A stretch of DNA of 64,000 bases from Chrysoperla carnea (GCF_905475395.1 NC_058337.1:8544983-8608982), one strand, 5' to 3'. Shown: positions 18,119-30,331, numbered from the stretch's first letter. Notes: a model not told the origin generated them from the sequence alone. Translations and numbers: made by a program.

Positions 18119-19470
18119 CCCAGAGTTCCCTTACCCTACGCTTAGCTGCGCAGAGAGCATACCTTGTATAGTTCTAATAAGATTCTAGTATTCTAAACAA
18201 AGAGATTCTAATAAATCTATTAACATTTGGGTAAAAGTTCAGTTAAGGTAGTTCCTCCGCGACCGTCCAGTCAAAAAGTTTTGGACTAATACTATCATTC
18301 AGTGCATTATCTGTGCTATGACTATTATACATATACCATATATTATTTTCAAAAGACTGTAGTTCCTTACTACTGTTTCTAGTATACATATAAGCACACA
18401 CACTATGACATATGCTTTTAACATTAGTCTTCATATCTTTTCCACAAAAATCATCGCTAAAACGAGTTATTTATTTAAGTTTTTTATCGAAACTATATGG
18501 TAAATAATTTTTATTTTTATTTATATATTTTCTAAATATAGTATTCTACATTATATTAGTTTTTCATAGAGATGGTGGACGTCATTCATTGGTAAATAAA
18601 TATAATATTTGTAAATTTGTGTATTTTTATACACTTCTCCCATGTACACGTACAAATTGCGTCACTTTTAATTGCTAATATCTCATGTATGGCATGGTAA
18701 ATCATCTTCTAATTTTAACAGCAAGTGTATTATGAATTAAATATTTTATATTCTGAGTTTTGAGAAATTCTTGGAATATCACTTTCGTGTAGGTACTACC
18801 TTAAGGCGTTTTTCTTAAATATCATCCTAGAAGATCAGGTAAAAAAACAATTTCAAGCATTTTTTACGTAGATTACGAATCTGTCTTTAATACCGAAAAA
18901 CCTACAGTTTTTCTTTAATTCAGGAAAATATGCTCAGGTTTCTTACTCAATATTTTGAAGCCTAAAAATGAAAACCGACACCCCAGATAGACACGTTTTT
19001 TTATGCTACCCTCCCCACTCTAGTTTTACGTCCAAATTATATATGTTCTTGAATTTATGTCTATAAAATGACCTATAAAAAGGTTCCAATTAAAATCGGT
19101 AGATAGAGTCTTCCTTAGCAGGATTGTCGAATATTTATTTATATAAATAACTATAAATGAGCTAGTATAGTTAGCTATTTATATTAAGTGAAGTTAGCTC
19201 CCATTATGTTATGCAACAGAGTTCTAGTTATACAACTAGAGAACGCCAACACATAATCCTGTCGGCCAACTATGCTAACACTGAGGTGCGCTAATGCTTT
19301 AGTAGTTTAGTACATAGCGATCGTTCTCCTTCTTTATAACCTTCATGATTCAAATCATTGAAATAACTTTTGGGTTATAACATGTTTACATAAATTGTTA
19401 AAAATATTTTATATAATCAAAGATTTATTTAATATTTTACTTTGCAATAAAATTTATTTTAAATAATAAA
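18119..19470. other. Intergenic, repeats only
   Basis: No gene recognised. A block around 18855-18925 (GCATTTTTTACGTAGATTACGAATC then ACAGTTTTTCTTTAATT) recurs at 58830-58905, so both are copies of an unidentified repeat. Confidence 0.4.
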
Positions 19471-19570
19471 TTTATGGAAGATAGTGAAACAAATTACAAT
19501 GAACCGTGTACGTATTACATATGAAAAATCAGATACCAGTAGTGTAGTGATATGAAACCTGAAAACATTC

Positions 19571-20590
19571 ATGAAAATGATAAAAGAGGAAATATTCGAA
19601 GACATCGATGTCAACATGGAAAGTGCACAAATTGAAGAAGGTCTGGTTGATGAAAAAAGTTCAACTACAATCATCAACTTCGAAAATATTAAACTTGAAA
19701 AACAATTAAATACAGAGCTCATAATTAAAAATGAAACAAATTATGAACCAGTACCTACAAGATAATTATGAAAAAAAATCATTTTCATGTGATATTTGTA
19801 ATAAAACATTTACTCGGTATTATAACTTAGTTCGACATAAACAAATTCACACCAGAGAAAAACCATTTTCATGTGATATTTGTTATAAAAATTTTACTCA
19901 TCAACATCATTTAGTTACACATAAACGAATTCACACAGGAGAAAAACCAATTTCATGTGATGTTTGTAATAAAACATTTACTCGGTATTATAACTTAGTT
20001 CGACATAAACAAATTCACACCAGAGAAAAACCATTTTCATGTGATATTTGTTATAAAAATTTTACTCATCAACATCATTTTGTTACACATAAACGAATTC
20101 ACAGCGGAGAAAAACCATTTTCATGTGATGTTTGTAATAAAACATTTACTCGGTATTATAACTTAGTTCGACATAAACAAATTTACACCAGAGAAAAACC
20201 ATTTTCATGTGATATTTGTTATAAAAATTTTACTCATCAACATCATTTAGTTACACATAAACGAATTCAAATGTTTGTAATAAAACATTTACTGCATCAT
20301 CTTCTTTAGTTTTACATAAACGAATTCACACCGGAGAAAAACCATTTTCATGTGATATTTGTAATAAAACATTTACTGCATCATCTTCTTTAGTTTCACA
20401 TAAAAGAATTCACAGTAGAGAAAAACCATTTTCATGTGATATTTGTAATAAAACATTTACTGCATCATCTTCTTTAGTTTCACATAAAAGAATTCACAGT
20501 AGAGAAAAACCATTTTCATGTCGTTTTAACTCTTCTCGAATGCATTTTTTGGCAGGTTTAATATTAAATATCTCGGAAAGTGTGTGGTAA
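19571..20590 (+). pseudogene. C2H2 zinc-finger gene with frame breaks
   Basis: Three overlapping frames together read as one zinc-finger protein. The first (19571-19765) is an acidic leader with IKEEIFEDIDVNME; the second (to about 20270) holds six C2H2 fingers with HTREKP/HTGEKP linkers; the third (to 20590) holds about three more, of the type [18 protein letters not shown]. The fingers come as three tandem two-finger units of 168 bp, then 84-bp single-finger units. A one-base-type shift joins frames 1 and 2 near 19745-19770; a net 25-base loss around 20268 joins 2 and 3. One linker has Tyr for His (KQIYTREKP). The leader and fingers resemble exon 4 of the neighbouring THAP gene, facing the other way, without the THAP domain. 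It could also be a live gene with assembly errors in the repeats. Confidence 0.7.
19786..20280 (+). repeat. 168-bp tandem two-finger coding repeats
   Basis: Three nearly identical 168-bp units, each coding one finger CNKTFTRYYNLVRHKQIH and one [18 protein letters not shown]. The units are more alike at DNA level than function alone requires, which suggests recent unequal exchange or gene conversion. Confidence 0.8.
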
Positions 20591-22389
20591 CATAAATTTT
20601 GTTAATAAAACATTTCGAGTAAAATTATTTTCTCTTTCTATTGGTATAAAAAAAAAGGGGACGTTAAGTTTGAAAAAATTAGCATCCAAAATACCTTAAA
20701 CTTTCAGTTGCTAGTTCAGTAATGGGAGTAGTCCCTGCTCCGCGACGTCCTGACCTCACCGAACCCTGTCTATCAAAGATCATTCCGTAGATGTTTTCAG
20801 TGTGTTCAGTCAAACAGCTTTTTTAGGGGGAAGATATTAGATTAAGTTTTCCTAATGAAGGAATTTTTATGCTCAAAATTGATTCAAAAGACTATTTGGA
20901 TGCAAAAGTACCTGTAATTTGGCAATAATTAAAAAAAAAAATTTTAGTTATATTCGTCTCCATCACATTTGTCTTCAAACCCATTTATTTCATTTTCTTC
21001 AATTTTTTTAAATTTCTTCTGCTTGTAACCATTTTTTGTCTTATCTATGCTTGCTTTTGTTTCCACGTAACGTGATTCTGGACTAATAAGTTGCAAAGTT
21101 TCATTGGAAAACTGCCTGCTCCTTTTTTTGACTTTTGTTTTAAGCTATCTTAATCTATCCTTATCTTAGTCTTAAAAAAAGGCGCAAGTTCGAGCAAGAT
21201 TTTTTTTATAAACATATTATAGAATACTTAAACTTTGCCTTGTTACAAAAAATTTTGAACGACAAAACCTGGCACTTAAACAAAAAGCTTTGAGTATGAT
21301 AAATTTAATGAACAAAATTACTTTTTTAACAGCAAATATGAATCACAAATATTTAATTATATTATTAGAAACATTAAAATTAAATACTAATAAATAAAGC
21401 ACAAACCGTCGTCTTTAATATCCAATATAAATTTTTACTTAATTGCACGAACAAACACAGTAAACATAAATTGAATGACAGGGTAAATCGAGAGCGGTAC
21501 CTAACAATAATAACATACATCCATAAGAGCAAGTAGATTGCGGCTGACAAAACGGGCGTGAGGCGAGGATGAGGTTACCCAAATTGCCTGTTTATAATTG
21601 AATGGTTATCTAACAACACCAAAAAACAATTTTCAATGTAAAACAAAAGAATTGAGTTTGCTGACTTTTGGCCAGAAATTTGAAATAAATACTAAAATGT
21701 GCGGCGTTTGGGAATTTAATTAGTGAACAAATATCATATTTATTATATTTTTATATGTTTTTATTTTTCCGTATTTTTCCTGGCATATTACTAAAATAAA
21801 TATTTTAAACAGGTTAGATTTGTACAGTAAGTCAAAGATGAAAAGGATAATTCTATTACTAAGTTATAAGACTAGCCTCTTCCCCTTGCACTGAGTGTAA
21901 ATAGTGTAAATACTAGGGTAGAAAAAGAACATACTTAATAGTGTAATTAATATAATAGATTTGCCTTAACAACGTCTGCCAAATCACGATGACAAAATAT
22001 TAATTCAAATAAATTTCTGTAGTAAATTATCCAAATTGAAACCAGTAGTCGGAACTCAAATGACAAGGATTTTTGGAGTTTACTCCTTAAGAATCGATTT
22101 TCATATAAGCCAACCGGTAAGAAAAAATTAAGAAGTGATCGAATGACCTCGTTACGTTTTTGATGCGCAATCTATCGTGCGCACCTGTCTATTTTTAGTA
22201 ATGCGTGTGTCTCACTTGCATACTTGTGTTCTATCGACAAATTATCTATTGTTTGAAACTGACAATAACCTGTCGGACACAGCACACACAGTAGTTGTTA
22301 CCCACCGATACAGAATTATTACATAGCAGCTACTCAGCCATTGAACATCTTATACCTTCGTTTTTTCTTCGGATTTTTCGAGTTATATA
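20591..22389. other. Intergenic, no gene seen
   Basis: AT-rich DNA without recognisable coding, RNA or complete mobile elements. Confidence 0.35.
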
Positions 22390-23095
22390 CAGTGTGTCGC
22401 ATTTAAGATGAAGACACCCTCATATTTTCGTTATTTATAGAAATATCGATTTGTAATTTTGAACAGTCATCGATTCTGTCGCGATATTCATGTTCAGCGA
22501 CCACAAAAAGCACCCCCGAGTAACTAGTTTAGACTGATTTTATATCGAATATCTCGAAAACTCCAAGAGACGACGGGATGTCAAGGGGATGAGCACTAGG
22601 TACCTCAGAGACCAATTATATGTGGTTAACCGTGTTCAGCGATTCTAAAAACCCCCGTGTAACAAATTTGGAACCATTTTCATATCTATTAACCGAATTG
22701 TGAATTTGGTATATTTAGGATTAATTTAAAATTCGATTATAAAATACATATTTTTAAATTCTTATAAATCAATTTATGTTACAAAATTTTCGGGGGATCT
22801 AACGAATCGAATGCCGAAAACTTACTGTTCAAATTTTCGAACTTAAAATGTTTTTAGTATTTTGTTTCTGCGACTAAGTTATAAAATTAAAAAGTAAACT
22901 TTCATTACTAGTTTGCTAGGGAGTGTAAAAACTGAACAAATTGATAATAATGAAAAAATTAAACAGGCGAATTTGCCATGATAATTGGTATATGGGTATA
23001 AAAAAATGTGACCCATCACCCTGTATGAAATTTCAAATCAATATTCCTATAAATAACGATAATATGAGGGACTTCATCTTAAATGCGACACACTG
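22390..23095. mobile_element. TIR element with TA duplication (Tc1/mariner-like MITE)
   Basis: Terminal inverted repeats of about 80 bp begin CAGTGTGTCGCATTTAAGATGAAG at both ends; TA flanks each side (22388-22389, 23096-23097). The interior has no transposase frame. Related pieces: 28908-28950 plus 33879-33950 (one copy split by a LINE) and an end at 37124-37166. Confidence 0.7.
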
Positions 23096-23097
23096 TA

Positions 23098-24377
23098 TAA
23101 ATTATACTTAGTGCTTATAGTAGACAAAGCAACTATTGTTTGAAACTGACAATAACCTGACGAACACACCACACTATACAAATCTTAAGGAGTAAACTCC
23201 AGTTGTGCGTCGAAGCTGACACACACAATCTTTTTTTCAATATTTTCAATAAAATTGCAGACTATTGTACTGTGTGGGTTGAATACCATGTCCACTATAA
23301 ATTCAACTGTTATGTGCCAATACATATAAGACTCCGTGTATATGTGTTTGTTACATACTTGGAAAAAACCCCACTATAACTGATCCCAAATAAGGACTCT
23401 TTTGTTGTAAAACTTGTATCATATATATGTCGCAGCCAATTAACTTTATTAGCCGTCCAATTAACATACTGGCCTTTTTACTAAACGATGCCTGATTGAT
23501 ATTCAGCAATTCAATCAAACAGTTTGGCAAATGACTTGGATCGATAATGTTTAACTACTTGCTTGGCCTTACTTGACCTAGTTTAAATTTAGTTCCAAAT
23601 TTTGCCACCTGGCGCTGAAATCTACACACTGTCAATATGGTGTCGACAAGCAGCAATATTGTTGGCGTTTCTCACAGTTTGATTGCGTCTACGGAAAAAA
23701 GTGCAATAGAAGAGTGCAGTGACCAAAATTTGGAACATGATTGGAACACTATTAAGAACTGGTTTTAAGTTGCAGTACTCAGATACAAACTATGTCGACG
23801 GAATTTCAGAAAGTCAGTCACTACTTTTTGAAAATTTCTGGGACTAGTCAGTCAGTTTTTAGTGGCTAGGCATTCCAAAAATGTGGTTGTAAGCCTGCTG
23901 TTAATCAATGTCGCAACTATAGATGTGCTTATTTTAAAACACACTATTCTGCGGATTCAAATGCCATGGAAGTTTAAATTGCGTTAACAAATAATATTTT
24001 AATTACTTGCATGTGTACTTTGTAATTGAGTTACGCTATTTGATCTCATGATTACCGAATAACAATAGGTTATATATTTTAAATTACGAAAATATACAAT
24101 TTCTTATGTCAGATATTTCAACTTTTTTGTCAAATGGTCACCCTATAGTTTGAATGGCCTAAGCATCAGATAGCTAGTTCATTAAATGTTGTAATAGACG
24201 CTACAGCTGAATATCATTCAAGAAGCAATTTAAACGGTGCCGTTTAGTATAAAAGCTAGGCTCTTAACTAAATGGCTAATTTAGCTAGTTGACTGTGGCG
24301 TATGCATACATACGCGGAAATACTACTAAGCGTTGAATTCATATTGAACATAATGTTTCATATGGGTTGTATACAAA
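23098..24377. other. Intergenic, no gene seen
   Basis: No supported gene, RNA gene or intact repeat. A short text at 23125-23170 (CAACTATTGTTTGAAACTGACAATAACCTG) repeats 22245-22275, so the 22.4-kb MITE may lie within a duplicated context. Confidence 0.4.
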
Positions 24378-24378
24378 G

Positions 24379-24812
24379 AGCAAGAGAGACATGTATATTT
24401 TACTCTTGAGCAGGTACGTGAGCTATTTGATGCGAAAAATAAAGATTTAAGGTTACTCTAACAAATGCCGGAACATCAGCCAGGTAACCGGGGACCATAG
24501 GTCTAAGTGTCATATCATTATGACTGATGTTTAGTCATAATGATAAAAGTAATGTTAAAATCAGTTTGCCAAAAGATCAGCCAGGTAACCAAGGACCGTA
24601 AGTCTACAGTTACGTGGCTGATATTTTTGGCGAACTGTTTTTAACACCTCTTTTAACAGGCTGGCAAAACATCAGCCACGTGCCAATTTATTTTTACATA
24701 TGTGGTTTTCCACTCAGACTTACGGTCCCCGGTTGCCTGGCTGATATTTCGGCATTTGTAACAGAAAATTGACGTACCTGTTGGAGAGTAAAACTTGCAT
24801 GTCCCTCTCAGG
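24379..24812. mobile_element. Foldback element 1
   Basis: Outer arms pair AGAGACATGTATATTTTACTC with GAGTAAAACTTGCATGTCCCTC; next inward, ACAAATGCCGGAACATCAGCC pairs with GGCTGATATTTCGGCATTTGT and the CGGGGACC/GGTCCCCG motifs. A second nested inverted pair (AAAGATCAGCCAGGTAACC, GTTACGTGGCTGATATTTTT) lies inside. Non-coding palindromic transposon remnant. Confidence 0.7.
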
Positions 24813-24980
24813 CTAATAGCTTGCTGGGGTATTAATGAATAATCAATAAAAAATAATAATAAATTTCAATGCTGTGGATGCGAAACTGTCTTAACATTAT
24901 TTTAAAAGTTGTACATTGTACATACCATATGATACTTAAATGACTATTATGACTATTGGTACAATCATCCTAGATTTTTA

Positions 24981-25978
24981 AATCGCATTTTTGGGAGAAG
25001 CCTGACTTTTTGATTATTGTTAGGAGGCTCAAAGATAAGTTTAAATTTGAAAAGGCGGGATGCTACCCGTTGGGGGAAGGCCACCATCTTGGTTTAAAAG
25101 GATGAGTTTGTTTCTTTGCTGCTACACTTTTTATTTTAGCGAAAAATATGCCGAGAGAACATTTTTTGCATAAGGCGCATATTAAACAATCTACTGGAAA
25201 GTTAGTGCAAAATTTGAAACAAATAATTTTGAAATTTGACAATGCTTACATTGCAATAATTTCATAACAGCAAAATATATATATATGCTTAATTTACTCT
25301 CAAATAGCATTATTAATGTTTTAGATGCACATAAGCTGCTTTTAAACAGTTCTGTATGCGCTTTATTTGGGAGTGCACAACATTTGCGACCTCTGGCACA
25401 AAAACAAAAAGTCATTGTAAACAATTGTTTAAACAAATGTTATTGCCCGTTTTGCTGTCTATAACTTTCTTTGAGAGATGTTAAACAATCTACTGAAAAT
25501 TTTATTTAAGCTTTTTTGGCGAAAGGAATGGAAACATTTGTCTAAACAATTGTTTACTATGACTTTTTGTTCTCGTGTCAGAGGTCTCCAAAGTTGCGCA
25601 CTCCCAAACAACGCGTATACAGAGTTATTTAAAAGCAGCTTATGCGCCTCTAAAACATTAATAACGCTATTTGAGAGTAAAATACTCATATACATGCTGC
25701 TGTTATGGAATTATTGCAATGTGAGCATCGAAAAATTTCAAAATTATTTATTTCAAATTTTGCACTAACCTTCCAGTAGATTGTTAGTGCAAGAAATGTA
25801 TAGGACCTTTTTTGTAGAAAATTTAATAGTGTAGCAGTTATTGCAAACTCACCCCTTTAAACCAAGATGGCGGCTTTTCTCGAAGGGCTAGCATCCCGCC
25901 TTTGCAAATTTAAACTTATCTTTGACCACCCGAACCATGGTCAAAAAGTCGGGATGCCCCCCCAAAAATGCGATTTAC
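24981..25978. mobile_element. Foldback element 2, about 1 kb palindrome
   Basis: Arms of nearly 500 bp (about 24981-25480 and 25485-25978) are inverted copies over their whole length: AAATCGCATTTTTGGG at the left pairs with CCAAAAATGCGATTTA at the right, CGGGATGCTA with TAGCATCCCG, and the middle TAAACAATCTACTG... meets its mirror near 25480. There is almost no spacer. Apparent reading frames on both strands (25191-25436, 25459-25695, 25478-25768) mirror each other and are not genes. Confidence 0.82.
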
Positions 25979-26504
25979 TATATAGCATTTCGGCTAGGAT
26001 TACTGTAATATATAATGTGCAAAATTTTTGAAAAACACTTTTCACTTGGCAAACAAAATTACAACTTATTTAAGAAAATTAATATTATACAGAGTGGGCG
26101 AAAAGTAGCTAACCTTAAAAAAACAGAAGTCATCATGTTTGTGATTCGAAATAACCTGTTATTTCCAGATATCAGACTCTGTTGATATAAACAATTTACT
26201 TTTTGCCCACTTAGTATTTTATATTTGTTCAACAATAAAAACCAGAAAAATCGTTATAATTTCAAGCACATTATTTATAAAACTATGGTAAAACCCACTT
26301 TTCGACAGAAAATAACATATTTTTTTTCACAGACTAAGAATAGGTCTTACAATTAAATTAAATTTTCCGTTTAAAACACGAGATAATAGGATACTTTCTC
26401 GGTAGTGAAAAATAAATAATAAAATTTGATAAAAATTAATTTAATGTACTTAAATATGTTAATAATAAATAATGTAATATATTGTATTAAAATGTATAGG
26501 TATA

Positions 26505-26778
26505 TAATATTATATATTATATTATATAATATTATATATTATATATTATATTATATATTATATTATATATTATATATTATATTATATATTATATTATATA
26601 TTATATTATATATTATATTATATATTATATTATATATTATATTATATATTATATTATATATTATATTATATATTATATTATATATTATATTATATATTAT
26701 ATTATATATTATATTATATATTATATATTATATATTATATTATATATTATATTATATTATATATTATATAATATATAT
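26505..26778. repeat. AT-only minisatellite (period about 12)
   Basis: About 270 bases of only A and T, mostly repeats of ATTATATTATAT. A reading frame of alternating Ile-Leu-Tyr runs through it and is an artefact. Confidence 0.95.
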
Positions 26779-27257
26779 CCCATTTAAATGGAATCGTGAT
26801 CTAAACGACAAAAAATGTTTTTTTATGCACTTCGGGGCAACACAGCTAACCTTATTCTGATTCTGTGAAAAAAATAGGCCAAAACTGTCGACAAGTGCTT
26901 TTATATGCTGGAAATACCATCAAAATTTAAAAAATATACAAAAAGATATATTTTAAATAAGCTTTAAAATGTGGTACACATAATTCTTTTGCCGGAGAAC
27001 ATCATTAATCCTTTAATTATTATAGAAACATGAATTGTTTTAAGTGACATTTTTCGAGTGTATTATTCCCATGGTGTATTTTCATGACGACGCTTGACGC
27101 TGAGTTTGAGCGTTAAATTAGGTGACGTGGTAAGTTTAGGCAGTGCTGCCAACTGGATAAAGAAAAAAAAACTTCAGCAGCGTCCAATCGTAAAGAGCTG
27201 AACATTGGTTAGCTAAACATTATTTTTTGGAACTGAAAAGCACACAATTGATAATTA

Positions 27258-27470
27258 TATACACCAATCAGTACCTGGATAACCGAACATATTTGGCTCG
27301 GCATATTTTGAGTTAAAAAGATACAAATTTCATCACTAATATAAGAACCGTTTAAAATGTCTTCATGCAAATGTCAATTTGAATGTCCCGGTAATGTACT
27401 TTATGTAGTTAACAACGATATACACTGCAAAATATGACTCTACCTGACATCTGTTGGTGTATACCTCCCC
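27258..27470 (+). repeat. Interspersed repeat, second copy
   Basis: Diverged copy of 14620-14800 (ATAACCGAACATATTTGGCTCGG, AAAAAGATACAAATTTCATCACTAATA). It contains a C-run CCCCCCCCCCG near the right end. Confidence 0.5.
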
Positions 27471-27644
27471 CCCCCCGTTAATTACCATGTGTCTTATTAA
27501 AAATCTGGTTATGAATAAATGAACTGTTTTGTCGCTCCTTTTTACATAATTGGCCGCTGGACATAATTGTATTTTTTTCGGGTATGTGGAATCCTAATTT
27601 GACGCTCAAAGCCATTGCCAAGCGTCATCATGAAATTATCCCAC

Positions 27645-28328
27645 CTATATTCAGGGTTGGCCATTCATCTGTGGATCAGAATATCTTTCCAGAGGCGCCA
27701 CATATTACGAAATGACCTCAGTAAAAATTGTAGAGTTTGATGGGGGACACATCATGTTCTGACATCAGATTTGACCTAGTTCTTCGGGTTTCTTACTAGC
27801 CAATTTAGGTGGTAAGATATAGCCTAAATGATAAGGGATAGAATAACACTTTAAATTAGAAAATTGATCTTAGTTCTTTAAATTAAAAAAACTAACATTT
27901 TTCATCTAAACAATTTTTTCGAAAATCTTCAGCTTTCGGAGGAAATACGACTTGAAAATATGCCATTGTTGCATTTAATCTACCATTGAAAAATATGCCA
28001 TTGTTACATTTAATCTACCATTGAAAAATATGCCATTATTGCTATAATGACATATTTTCAAAACGTATTTCTTTCGAAAAAATGTTTTAAACAAAAATTA
28101 TTAGTTTTTTATGAGGATCAACAATGTAATTTCAAGTTTCTTCTATCTCTTACCGTTTAGAATCTAATTGGACATTAAAACAACCCGAAGACCTAGATCC
28201 AATCTGATGTCAGAACATGCCCCCCCCACCCATCAAACCCACAATTTTTGTTGAGGTCATGTTTAATAGATGACGCCTCTAGCGAGAGATATTCAGATGC
28301 ATAGATTAAAATGACCCACTCTGTATAT
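27645..28328. mobile_element. Foldback element 3 with internal 48-bp tandem repeat
   Basis: Outer arms pair GGATCAGAATATCTTTCCAGAGG with CCTCTAGCGAGAGATATTCAG, and GTTCTGACATCAGATTTGACC with GATCCAATCTGATGTCAGAAC. In the centre, a unit with ATGCCATTGTTGCATTTAATC occurs about 2.5 times. Parts recur at 10200-10345. Non-coding. Confidence 0.7.
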
Positions 28329-28907
28329 TTAACCCTTAAGGCTCGTCGTGCTTTGTACCACAATCATTACTGTTGTGATGAGAGAAAATCTCACGTCATA
28401 GCGCAAGCGCCAATAACGCTAGTTCATTGTTTACAATATGTTTTAAGGATTCTTTTATATAAATTATTGTATATTAAATTTTTATTTAATGTTCTGTATC
28501 GATAATGTCACTTATAAAATATATTATAATAATTATTAATTATGTTTCGTCATAAATTATATTTTATTGAATAACAAGCACAATAAAGGAATGGTAATAA
28601 AATTATATTTAATAATTTTTATAAAGTTTTCGTTCAAATAATAAATAGGAATTATAATTATTCTAAAAATATAAAGAAAACATAAAATTAAAAATTTTTT
28701 TAAAATTTTATATCAAACGCCATCTTTGAACCATGATCAGAATAAAAAGCAACTAGTTAACAGCAAACAAAGCAGAAAGGTGCGATAAGTTCGAAAAGTT
28801 TTACGCAACCGTTCTGAAGGGTTAATACTTCTAATATAAATTTAGATTGCTAACAATACTTCCTCCTCGTAAAAGGAAATTACTGGAAGAAAACTAAAAT
28901 CTATATA

Positions 28908-28946
28908 CAGTATGCCGTATTTAAGATGAAGATCCTCATGTTTTCG

Positions 28947-28950
<4 letters not shown>
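28908..28950 (+). mobile_element. Left piece of TIR element split by LINE
   Basis: CAGTATGCCGTATTTAAGATGAAG followed by CTCATGTTTTCGTTA matches the end of the element at 22390-23095. The matching text resumes with TAGGAACATCGATTTGAAAT at 33879, so a LINE of about 4.9 kb has inserted into it. Confidence 0.7.

Positions 28951-28995
<45 letters not shown>
28951..28995 (+). repeat. Poly-T tract, 45 bases
   Basis: Uninterrupted T45 exactly at the left junction between the interrupted TIR element and the LINE. Unusual, because LINEs normally carry their homopolymer at the 3' end. Confidence 0.95.
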
Positions 28996-28997
<2 letters not shown>

Positions 28998-29317
28998 TAA
29001 AACTTGTTGATGACTATAGACGTGTTTATGCACAGTTAGTGAATCAAAATTAATGGTTTTTATGTATAATTTTTGTTAAAAATTTGATAAAATAAGTTTT
29101 TAAGAACAGTGTGGTGATATATTTGTAGGAAATATTGAAAAGTGCAAATATAAAGTTTTAGTTTTTGAGTTTCAAGTGAAATTTGAAATTTGTTTGTGAA
29201 TTTTTCTTGTTGTTGTCTTGATGTTTAGTTAATTATATTGAATGCAATAAACAATAAACAAATACGAGAAGAACACTCATCATCTTTTATTTATGTGATT
29301 ACTCTATACAAGTGCTC

Positions 29318-29485
29318 TGCAGCACAGTGGTTAACGCGTTCGCTTTGTAATTTGCATTATAGAGTTCCGAGCGTTCGATCCCTGTATCTGACAATCTAGG
29401 ATACTATATCAACTTTTTTTACATTATATATTATTTTGAGTACATTATTTTGAACTGTCGAGTAAAAATTAAAAAAAAAAAAAAA
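29318..29485 (+). repeat. tRNA-like segment with A-tail in LINE leader
   Basis: GCAGCACAGTGGTTAACGCG resembles a tRNA A box and GCGTTCGATCCCTG a B box, about 50 bases apart; a run of A residues follows at about 29469-29484. This is either a tRNA-derived SINE lodged in the LINE's 5' leader or a tRNA-like part of the leader itself. The stems do not close well enough to call a functional tRNA. Confidence 0.5.
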
Positions 29486-29650
29486 CCTTAAGTAGCTTTG
29501 TTATAATTTGTGATCATTGTTCCAATTTTAAAAGTGGTTAATAGTGATAGACCCGTAACAACGGTAATTGTTGTATAAACTATTTTGTTAATAAAACCGT
29601 AACAGAAACTAGAAAAATAAATTTGAACAGTAATTTGACTAGTGTATAAG

Positions 29651-30331
29651 ATGGAACGAATGCAAGAAACACTGAACGCAATCTTAGAAAGAATTGAACG
29701 CTCTGAATGTAATATTACTAAAGAGTTGCGTGAACTGAAATCAGAAATGAAGGAGATAAAGGAGAAAAATTTAGAATTGGAAGAAAAGCTAAAACAAAGA
29801 GATAATACTATCTTACATTTGCAAAAGGAAATGAATAAAAGAAATATTATTATTCACGGAATGGAAAAAGTTGAAGAACATCCAGATTTAACTCAATATG
29901 TTATAGACAGTATTAATTCTAAATTATCAATCCAAATCGAGAAGTCAGACGTAGAAGAAATATATACACTTGGTAGAAGTACTACAAGAAACAAACCAAT
30001 CAAAGTTTGTTTGAAAGACGTAAGTAAGAAGAAGTTAATGATGGAAAACAAAACCAAACTAAGAGGCACTAATATTTATCTTAATGATGACTTGCCATTG
30101 GAGTTAAGGCTTAAAGAAAAAGAGAAACGTTTATCAAGGAAAAGCGATAGGAATTCTAATAAACGGCTGATGCTTGAATCATCAGAAGAAGGTGATTCTG
30201 AAAAAAAAATTCGACCTGAAATGAAGAAACCAAGGGAGTTTTTATCACAATTTGCATTCGATAAAGCAGAAAGTGAGGTTGAACTTCGAAAACAAAAAAA
30301 CTTAACTCAACAAGTGCGAATAAATCTCTGA
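29651..30331 (+). CDS. LINE ORF1, coiled-coil RNA-binding type
   Basis: 226 residues from ATG at 29651 (the upstream GTG adds only three codons). Residues about 10-65 form a strong coiled coil (LERIERSECNITKELRELKS and following heptads). Residues about 70-150 (RNIIIHGMEKVEE, then KVCLKDVSKKKLMM) resemble the RNA-recognition core of L1-type ORF1 proteins. The basic C-terminal third (KEKEKRLSRKSDRNSNKRL) lacks zinc knuckles. The role would be to coat LINE RNA as a trimeric nucleic-acid chaperone. It stops at TGA, overlapping the start of the ORF2 domain. Confidence 0.75.
   Translation: MERMQETLNAILERIERSECNITKELRELKSEMKEIKEKNLELEEKLKQRDNTILHLQKEMNKRNIIIHGMEKVEEHPDLTQYVIDSINSKLSIQIEKSDVEEIYTLGRSTTRNKPIKVCLKDVSKKKLMMENKTKLRGTNIYLNDDLPLELRLKEKEKRLSRKSDRNSNKRLMLESSEEGDSEKKIRPEMKKPREFLSQFAFDKAESEVELRKQKNLTQQVRINL

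Noticed and set aside
25191-25768. Three open frames on both strands
   Set aside because: They mirror each other because the DNA is a palindromic foldback element.
26426-26860. Open frame of 144 codons in the AT-only tract
   Set aside because: It is translated from a microsatellite-like ATTATAT repeat; composition alone creates the frame.
29318-29400. Functional tRNA gene in the LINE leader
   Set aside because: A and B boxes are present, but the cloverleaf cannot be formed convincingly.
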